DNA of 64,000 nucleotides from Pseudomonas citri (GTDB lineage Bacteria; Pseudomonadota; Gammaproteobacteria; Pseudomonadales; Pseudomonadaceae), in contig NZ_JAODAB010000001.1 of the NCBI RefSeq assembly GCF_025336485.1, positions 124,001 to 188,000 of the forward strand, given 5' to 3'. The first letter of the stretch is position 1, and every line of letters begins with the position of its first letter. Shown here piece after piece: positions 58,679 through 64,000 of this stretch. Position numbers and translations under genes: made by a program. A model generated the notes under the pieces. That model had not been told where the DNA came from, ran no database searches, and was given only the letters and a program-made list of their open reading frames with translations.

Positions 58679-61600
58679 TCAGCCATCTTCTTCAATGTCC
58701 AACAACAAATTCTCCAGCGCCTCGCGATATTCGCCGGGTGCCTGCCACATCCCCCGCTGTTGCGCTTCGAGCAGGCGCTCGGTCATATCCCGCAGGGCAT
58801 CGGGGTTGTGCTGGCGGACGAAATCCCGGGTGTCCGGGTCGAGCAAGTAGGCATCAGCCAGCAAGGCGTACTGGTGATCGTCGATCAACTGCGTGGTGGC
58901 GTCGAAAGCGAACAGGTTATCCACCGTCGCCGCCAGTTCGAACGCGCCTTTATAGCCGTGACGCTTGACCCCCTCGATCCATTTCGGGTTGGCCGCGCGG
59001 GAACGGATGACGCGGTTGAGCTCTTCCTTCAGGGTGCGGATTTTCGGCAAGTCCGGCTGGCTGTGATCGCCATGGTAACTGGCCGCTGCTTCGCCACTGA
59101 GGCTCTCGACCGCCGCCAGCATGCCGCCCTGGAACTGGTAGTAATCGTTGGAATCGAGCAAATCGTGCTCGCGGTTGTCCTGGTTCTGCAGCACCGCTTG
59201 CACCTGGCGCAGGCGTCGGGAAAACGACTCACGGGCCGCGGTACCGTCATCACTGCCGCCATAAGCGTAGCCTCCCCAATTCAGGTACACCTCGGCCAGG
59301 TCCTCGCGGCTCTGCCACAAGCGACCGTCGATGGCGCCTTGCACGCCCGCGCCGTAGGCACCGGGCTTGGCGCCGAAGATCCGCCAACCGGCCTGGCGGG
59401 CCGCTGCCTCCGGCTCAAGCCCCGACGCCCGCAAGGCTTCGCGTTCGCTGCGCACCTTCGCCGCCAGGGGGTTCATATCGTCGGGCTCGTCCAGGGCCGC
59501 AACGGCCTGCACCGCCGCGTCGAACAAACGGATCAGGTTGGCAAACGCATCCCGGAAGAACCCCGACACCCGCAACGTCACATCGACCCGTGGCCGATCC
59601 AGCAGGCTCAGTGGCAGGATTTCGAAATCATCGACCCGCTGGCTACCGGTGGCCCACACCGGACGCACACCCATCAGCGCCATGGCCTGGGCGATGTCAT
59701 CACCGCCAGTGCGCATGGTGGCGGTGCCCCACACCGACAGGCCGAGTTGGCGCAGGTGGTCGCCGTGGTCCTGTAAATGCCGCTCGAGGATCAGGTTCGC
59801 CGACTGGAAACCAATGCGCCACGCCGTGGTGGTGGGCAGGTTGCGCACGTCCACCGAGAAGAAGTTGCGCCCGGTGGGCAGCACGTCCAGGCGTCCACGG
59901 CTCGGCGCGCCGCTGGGACCGGCCGGCACGAAGCGTCCGCCGAGGGCATCGAGCAAACCGCGCATTTCCGCCGGACCACAGGCGTCCAGGCGCGGGGCGA
60001 CGACCGAACGCAGGTGTTCGATGATGCTGCTGACCGTTTCCCAGCCCGCCCCCGCCAATGACTCGCCCACACCGTCCAACGCCTGCTCGATCAATTGCGC
60101 GGCAAACAGCTCCAGGCGCTCGCGTGTATCACCTGTGGTGCGCCACGGCTCAACGCTGACCCGACGCAACGCTTCGGGACAGTCGCCGGTCCAGGGCTCG
60201 GCCAGGACGCAATCCAACGGATCGAAACCCAGGTCGAACGCCTTGGCCAGCGCCCGCAGCAAGCTTGATTGGGCACCTTTGCCGTCGCCTCGGGGGATGC
60301 GCAGCAGAGCCAGCAAGGTGTCGATGCGCAGCCGTCCGCTGGGCGATTCGCCAAAAATGTGCAGGCCGTCGCGGATCTGTGATTCCTTCAAGTCGCACAG
60401 GTAAGTGTCCAGGCGCGGCAACCAGATCGCCGCGTCGGCCTCGCTGTCCAGAGAGGCGTCGAGTTGCAGTTCGCGGTCGATGTGGGTCTCGCGCACCAGC
60501 TTGAGAATGTCCCGTTGCAGCTCCCGGGCGCGGCGCGGATCGAGCAGCTGCGCCTCGTAGTATTCGTCGGCCAGCAGCTCCAGGTTACGCAACGGCCCAT
60601 AGGTTTCAGCGCGGGTCAGCGGCGGCATCAAGTGGTCGATGATCACCGCCTGGGTGCGGCGTTTGGCCTGGGCGCCCTCGCCCGGGTCGTTGACGATGAA
60701 CGGATAGATATTCGGCAACGGCCCCAGCAGCACGTCCGGCCAGCAGTGTTCCGACAACCCGACGCCCTTGCCTGGCAGCCATTCGAGGTTGCCGTGCTTG
60801 CCGACGTGGATCACGCCATGGACGCCGTAGGTGTGGCGCAACCAGAAATAAAACGCCAGGTAACCGTGGGGCGGCACCAGGTCCGGGTCGTGGTACACCG
60901 CACTCGGATCGACCTGATAACCCCGCGCCGGTTGAATACCCACGAATGTCAGGCCAAGGCGCAGGCCGGCGACCATCAGGCGACCATCGCGGAACATCGG
61001 GTCCTGCTCGGGCGCGCCCCAGCGTTCCAGCACCGCTTGGCGATTGGCCTCGGGCAGTGCGTCGAACAGCGCCTGGTAGGCCTCCAGCGCCAGGCTCTGG
61101 TGACAGGGCCGCAGGTCCAGGCTGTCCAGGTCGTTACTGACCCCACCCAGCAGTTGCTGGATCAACGCCGTACCGCTGACGGGGAGTTCTGCCGGTAGCG
61201 GATAACCTTCGGCCTGCAACACCCGCAAGATATTCAACGCCGCCGCCGGGGTATCCAGGCCGACGCCGTTGCCGATGCGACCGTCCCGGGTCGGGTAGTT
61301 GGCGAGGATCAGGGCGATACGCTTTTGCCCGTTGGGCAGGTGCGCCAGGGCGGTCCAGCGCCGGGCCAGCTCGGCGACGAAATCCATGCGCTCAGGCACC
61401 GCCCGATAACAGACCACGTCGCTCTGGCTGCGCTCGCTGCGCCAGGCCAGGTCCTTGAAGCTGACGGGACGGCTGATGATCCGCCCATCCAGTTCCGGCA
61501 AGGCGATGTGCATCGCCAGGTCCCGCGGGCCCAAGCCCTGCTCGCTGGCGCGCCAGCCGGGTTCGTTGTCCTGGGCGCAGATCGCCTGGATCACCGGGAT

Positions 61601-62452
61601 GTCGCGACGAAACGGCCGCAGGTGCGGGGCTTCCGGGCTCGATTGAGCGAAACCGGTGGTGTTGAGGATCACCGCCGCCCGTACTTCGTCCAGCCAATCC
61701 TCCACAAGCGCCAGGCAACCGGCTTCCTTGAGGCTCGCCACGGCGATCGGCAGCGGATTGAGCCCCGCCGCTTGCAAGCGTTGGCAGAACACGTCGATGA
61801 ACGCGGTATTGGCGGCTTGCAGATGAGAGCGATAGAACAGCAGCGCCGCCACGGGCTGGTCGGCCTGCCAGTCGCCCCGCCAATCGTCGAGGCTGGCACT
61901 GGTTTTCTTCGGGTGGTAGACCGTCGTGCGCGGCAGCGGTTGCGGCGCTTGCCAGGTGTAATCACGGCCGAACCATTGGCTGCCGAGGTTGTAGAACAGA
62001 TCCAGGGCATTGCCCAGCCCGCCCTGGCGCAAGAACTGCCAGAGCCGGTCGCGGTCCTCGGCGGGTACATTGCTCAGGTCGCTGAGTTCCGGATCCGGAC
62101 GATCGTCCCCCGGCACCAGGATCAGCTTCACGCCACGGGCCGCCAGCGTCATCAGGCGCTCGATGCCGTAGCGCCAATACGCGATGCCGCCGTGCAGCGA
62201 CAACAGGATCACCTTGGCGTGGCGCAGCACATCCTCGAAATACAGGTCCACCGAAGCGTGGTTCTGCACCTGCATCGGGTTGGCGAGGCGAAACTCGGGA
62301 TAGTCGCCCGGCAACTGCTTCGCCGCCTCGGCCAACAGCGCCAGGCTGGAATCGCCGCTGCACAGGATCACCAGTTCGGCGGGGGTCTGCCCCAGGTCGG
62401 CGATGTTGTCATCCGACACAAAGCCGCCGGGCTGGGTCCTGAGCAGGTGCAT
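58679..62452 (-). CDS. cobN: cobaltochelatase large subunit CobN
   Basis: 1257-residue catalytic subunit that inserts cobalt into hydrogenobyrinic acid a,c-diamide. Typical CobN/BchH segments are seen: LSLHGGIAYWRYGIERL, HVGKHGNLEWLPGKGVGLS, CWPDVLLGPLPNIYPFIVNDPGEG and WRIFGAKPGAYGAG, with GGYAYGG near the C-terminus. It begins three bases after cobW ends. The ATPase and VWA partners follow downstream. Confidence 0.95.
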   Translation of the reverse strand: MHLLRTQPGGFVSDDNIADLGQTPAELVILCSGDSSLALLAEAAKQLPGDYPEFRLANPMQVQNHASVDLYFEDVLRHAKVILLSLHGGIAYWRYGIERLMTLAARGVKLILVPGDDRPDPELSDLSNVPAEDRDRLWQFLRQGGLGNALDLFYNLGSQWFGRDYTWQAPQPLPRTTVYHPKKTSASLDDWRGDWQADQPVAALLFYRSHLQAANTAFIDVFCQRLQAAGLNPLPIAVASLKEAGCLALVEDWLDEVRAAVILNTTGFAQSSPEAPHLRPFRRDIPVIQAICAQDNEPGWRASEQGLGPRDLAMHIALPELDGRIISRPVSFKDLAWRSERSQSDVVCYRAVPERMDFVAELARRWTALAHLPNGQKRIALILANYPTRDGRIGNGVGLDTPAAALNILRVLQAEGYPLPAELPVSGTALIQQLLGGVSNDLDSLDLRPCHQSLALEAYQALFDALPEANRQAVLERWGAPEQDPMFRDGRLMVAGLRLGLTFVGIQPARGYQVDPSAVYHDPDLVPPHGYLAFYFWLRHTYGVHGVIHVGKHGNLEWLPGKGVGLSEHCWPDVLLGPLPNIYPFIVNDPGEGAQAKRRTQAVIIDHLMPPLTRAETYGPLRNLELLADEYYEAQLLDPRRARELQRDILKLVRETHIDRELQLDASLDSEADAAIWLPRLDTYLCDLKESQIRDGLHIFGESPSGRLRIDTLLALLRIPRGDGKGAQSSLLRALAKAFDLGFDPLDCVLAEPWTGDCPEALRRVSVEPWRTTGDTRERLELFAAQLIEQALDGVGESLAGAGWETVSSIIEHLRSVVAPRLDACGPAEMRGLLDALGGRFVPAGPSGAPSRGRLDVLPTGRNFFSVDVRNLPTTTAWRIGFQSANLILERHLQDHGDHLRQLGLSVWGTATMRTGGDDIAQAMALMGVRPVWATGSQRVDDFEILPLSLLDRPRVDVTLRVSGFFRDAFANLIRLFDAAVQAVAALDEPDDMNPLAAKVRSEREALRASGLEPEAAARQAGWRIFGAKPGAYGAGVQGAIDGRLWQSREDLAEVYLNWGGYAYGGSDDGTAARESFSRRLRQVQAVLQNQDNREHDLLDSNDYYQFQGGMLAAVESLSGEAAASYHGDHSQPDLPKIRTLKEELNRVIRSRAANPKWIEGVKRHGYKGAFELAATVDNLFAFDATTQLIDDHQYALLADAYLLDPDTRDFVRQHNPDALRDMTERLLEAQQRGMWQAPGEYREALENLLLDIEEDG

Positions 62453-62455
62453 GGC

Positions 62456-63520
62456 TTAGACGCTGAGGGCAGCGCGCAATTGCGCTTCGAGTTGGCCGGC
62501 ATCCAGCGCCTGGCCGATCAGCACCAGCCGGGTAACCCGGGCTTCATCGGCGCCCCATTGGCGGTCGAAGTGCTTGTCGAAACGCGTGCCCACACCCTGC
62601 ACCAGCAAACGCATCGGCTTGTTCGGGATCGCGGCGAAACCCTTGACCCGCAGCACGCCGTGCTGGACCACCAGTTGTGTCAGGGCGTCGAGCAGCAGGC
62701 TTTCGTCGGCCTGGGGCAGTTCGATGGAAATGGAGTCGAAGGCGTCATGGTCATGGTCGTCATCGTCGCCGTCATGGTGGTGGTCGTGATGACTGTGGCG
62801 GCTGTCGATATGTTCTTCGGAACCGGCACCCAGGCCGATCAGCACGTCCAGCGGCAGGCGCCCGCTGCTGGCTTCGATGACCTTGACCGCTGGCGGCAGT
62901 TCCTCGGCCACTTCCAGGCGGACTTTCGCCAGGTCTTCGGGGCTGATCAGGTCAGCCTTGTTGAGGATCACCAGGTCGGCGCTCGACAATTGGTCGGCGA
63001 ACAGTTCGTGCAGTGGCGATTCGTGGTCCAGGTTCGGATCGAGTTTGCGCTGGGCATCGACCTGATCGGGGAACGCGGCGAAGGTGCCAGCGGCCACGGC
63101 CGGGCTGTCGACCACGGTGATCACCGCGTCGACGGTGCAGGCGTTGCGGATTTCCGGCCACTGGAAGGCCTGGACCAACGGCTTGGGCAGGGCCAGGCCG
63201 GAGGTTTCGATCAGGATGTGATCAAGGTCGCCACGGCGGGCAACCAGCTCGCGCATCACCGGGAAAAACTCCTCCTGCACCGTGCAGCACAGGCAGCCGT
63301 TGGCCAGCTCGTAGACGCGGCCGTTGGCTTCTTCTTCGGTGCAACCGATGGCGCACTGTTTGAGGATCTCGCCATCGATGCCCAGCTCGCCGAACTCGTT
63401 GACGATCACCGCAATGCGGCGACCCTGGGCGTTGTCGAGCATGTGCCGCAGCAGGGTGGTTTTACCCGAGCCGAGGAAACCGGTGACGATGGTGACGGGA
63501 AGTTTGGCCAGTGTTTTCAT
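62456..63520 (-). CDS. cobW: CobW, GTP-dependent cobalt metallochaperone
   Basis: 354-residue G3E GTPase. Walker A is GFLGSGKTT, the metal motif CLCC is in ANGCLCCTVQ, the guanine motif NKAD is in LVILNKADLI, a Glu-rich segment is present, and a His/Asp-rich loop (DSRHSHHDHHHDGDDDDHDHD) sits before the C-terminal CobW domain. It is thought to deliver Co(II) to the CobN chelatase. ATG 63520 (MKTLAKLPVTIVTGF) is chosen over 23 earlier codons. First gene of the operon behind the cobalamin riboswitch. Confidence 0.94.
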   Translation of the reverse strand: MKTLAKLPVTIVTGFLGSGKTTLLRHMLDNAQGRRIAVIVNEFGELGIDGEILKQCAIGCTEEEANGRVYELANGCLCCTVQEEFFPVMRELVARRGDLDHILIETSGLALPKPLVQAFQWPEIRNACTVDAVITVVDSPAVAAGTFAAFPDQVDAQRKLDPNLDHESPLHELFADQLSSADLVILNKADLISPEDLAKVRLEVAEELPPAVKVIEASSGRLPLDVLIGLGAGSEEHIDSRHSHHDHHHDGDDDDHDHDAFDSISIELPQADESLLLDALTQLVVQHGVLRVKGFAAIPNKPMRLLVQGVGTRFDKHFDRQWGADEARVTRLVLIGQALDAGQLEAQLRAALSV

Positions 63521-63645
63521 CGGATGCCCTTTGGCAAGGTGGCGGGCAAACGGGACGACTGCCGCAGGCCCAAGCACAGGCACAAGCACGCGGAAGATTT
63601 CGCCACCGGATCACCCCGCCCGGTTGTAGTGAGAATCTGTCTCGA

Positions 63646-63840
63646 GGCAGGTCTCCTGGCTGACGGCGGGCCAGGGCTTTTCATGCAAAGCCTGGCTGGC
63701 ATTGACTGCGCCTTCCCGTGCGCCTTGATAAAGGGCTTGCACAGTGGCCTTGCAGAAACCTCACCGTTCACAGTTGCGGGGGCAGCCGCGGCTTGGACCG
63801 CGTTCCCTTCTTAGCTCCGGCGCACGCACCGAAGAACCTC
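63646..63840 (-). ncRNA. cobalamin (AdoCbl) riboswitch controlling cobW-cobN-chlID
   Basis: On the minus strand the leader has the conserved elements in order: GGTTCTTCGGTGCG at the 5' side, AAGAAGGGAACGCGGT, CCCCCGCAACTGTGA, the B12 box GCCACTG (63748-63742), and the closing GCCAGGAGACCTGCC (63660-63646). About 125 bases separate it from the cobW start and should hold the expression platform. It would shut the operon when adenosylcobalamin is plentiful. Confidence 0.94.
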
Positions 63841-64000
63841 GAACGCGCAAGGCTACGCAGGGTGTGGGGGCGGGTCAATGTCCGAAGCAGACTCAAACGC
63901 GACTCACACTGTGTGAGCATGGCTTGCCCGCGATAAACGATACCGCGATTTACCCGTCAGGACCGCGCTGCCTGGATCGCGAGCAAGCTTTGCTCCCACA
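63841..64000. other. right end: REP-like repeats, no gene
   Basis: The last 160 bases hold degenerate REP copies (around 63912-63937 and 63978-64000) and presumably the promoter of the riboswitch operon. No coding region or RNA gene is seen. Confidence 0.6.

Noticed and set aside
61325..63814. 829-codon open frame on the plus strand
   Set aside because: Antisense of cobN and cobW and across the riboswitch; no family similarity.

Overview
The window reads as a chromosomal segment of a Pseudomonas of the fluorescens group. The evidence is the gacA-uvrC-pgsA-tRNA-Gly block with a TTG-started gacA, the ben/cat genes, the Pseudomonas REP sequences (a conserved inner part resembling GCAAGCCTTGCTCCCACA), the high GC content on the right, and the number of sigma-54 systems. 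No identification beyond genus or group can be made from sequence reading alone.

Left part (1-23.7 kb, almost all on the minus strand) is a catabolic block. Positions 1-8.4 kb carry benR-benABCD-benK-catBCA, which takes benzoate through catechol to the start of the beta-ketoadipate pathway; catA is cut by the left edge. Two BenR/XylS-type half-sites, 21 bp apart, lie before benA, and there is no catR in the window. Positions 8.5-23.1 kb carry a chemoreceptor gene followed by a complete quinohemoprotein amine dehydrogenase (QHNDH) system. It has structural genes qhpA, qhpB and qhpC, the radical-SAM cross-linker qhpD, the leader protease qhpE, the flavin hydroxylase qhpG and the ABC exporter qhpF. 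An aldehyde dehydrogenase and an AcoR-type sigma-54 activator sit in the middle. Three upstream regions share a GTGTTCA/TGAACAC dyad, and the aldehyde dehydrogenase has a good -24/-12 promoter. The block ends at an ISL3-type transposase remnant next to the 3' end of a tRNA-Gly.

The middle (23.8-47.6 kb) is more core-like. It holds tRNA-Gly, pgsA, uvrC, gacA and a GNAT gene, then a DAHP synthase gene preceded by an aromatic leader-peptide attenuator and a second Tyr-rich small ORF. Next come a three-repeat hypothetical protein, a cytoplasmic-type lipase, a parvulin, yejABEF, and a 3-hydroxybutyrate utilisation locus (HbcR-like activator, GntP-type permease, bdhA, acetoacetyl-CoA synthetase) with its own sigma-54 promoter. 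After these are a PilU-like ATPase, a hybrid histidine kinase, a MITE-like element with a 7-bp target duplication, and a second parvulin.

The right part (47.6-64 kb) holds a minus-strand operon that I infer handles D-glucosaminate or a related D-amino acid: polar amino-acid ABC transporter, RidA, IclR regulator, a D-threonine-aldolase-fold dehydratase and 2-keto-3-deoxygluconate kinase. A RelE-type toxin-antitoxin pair and a phospholipase-D-like protein follow. The last unit is a cobalt-chelatase operon (cobW, cobN, chlI/chlD) under a cobalamin riboswitch. Its ATPase and VWA parts are joined by a very clear A AAA AAG -1 frameshift signal followed by a 14-bp stem-loop.

The most rewarding spots are the chlI/chlD frameshift, the aroF leader, the shared dyad of the qhp regulon, and the inferred glucosaminate operon.
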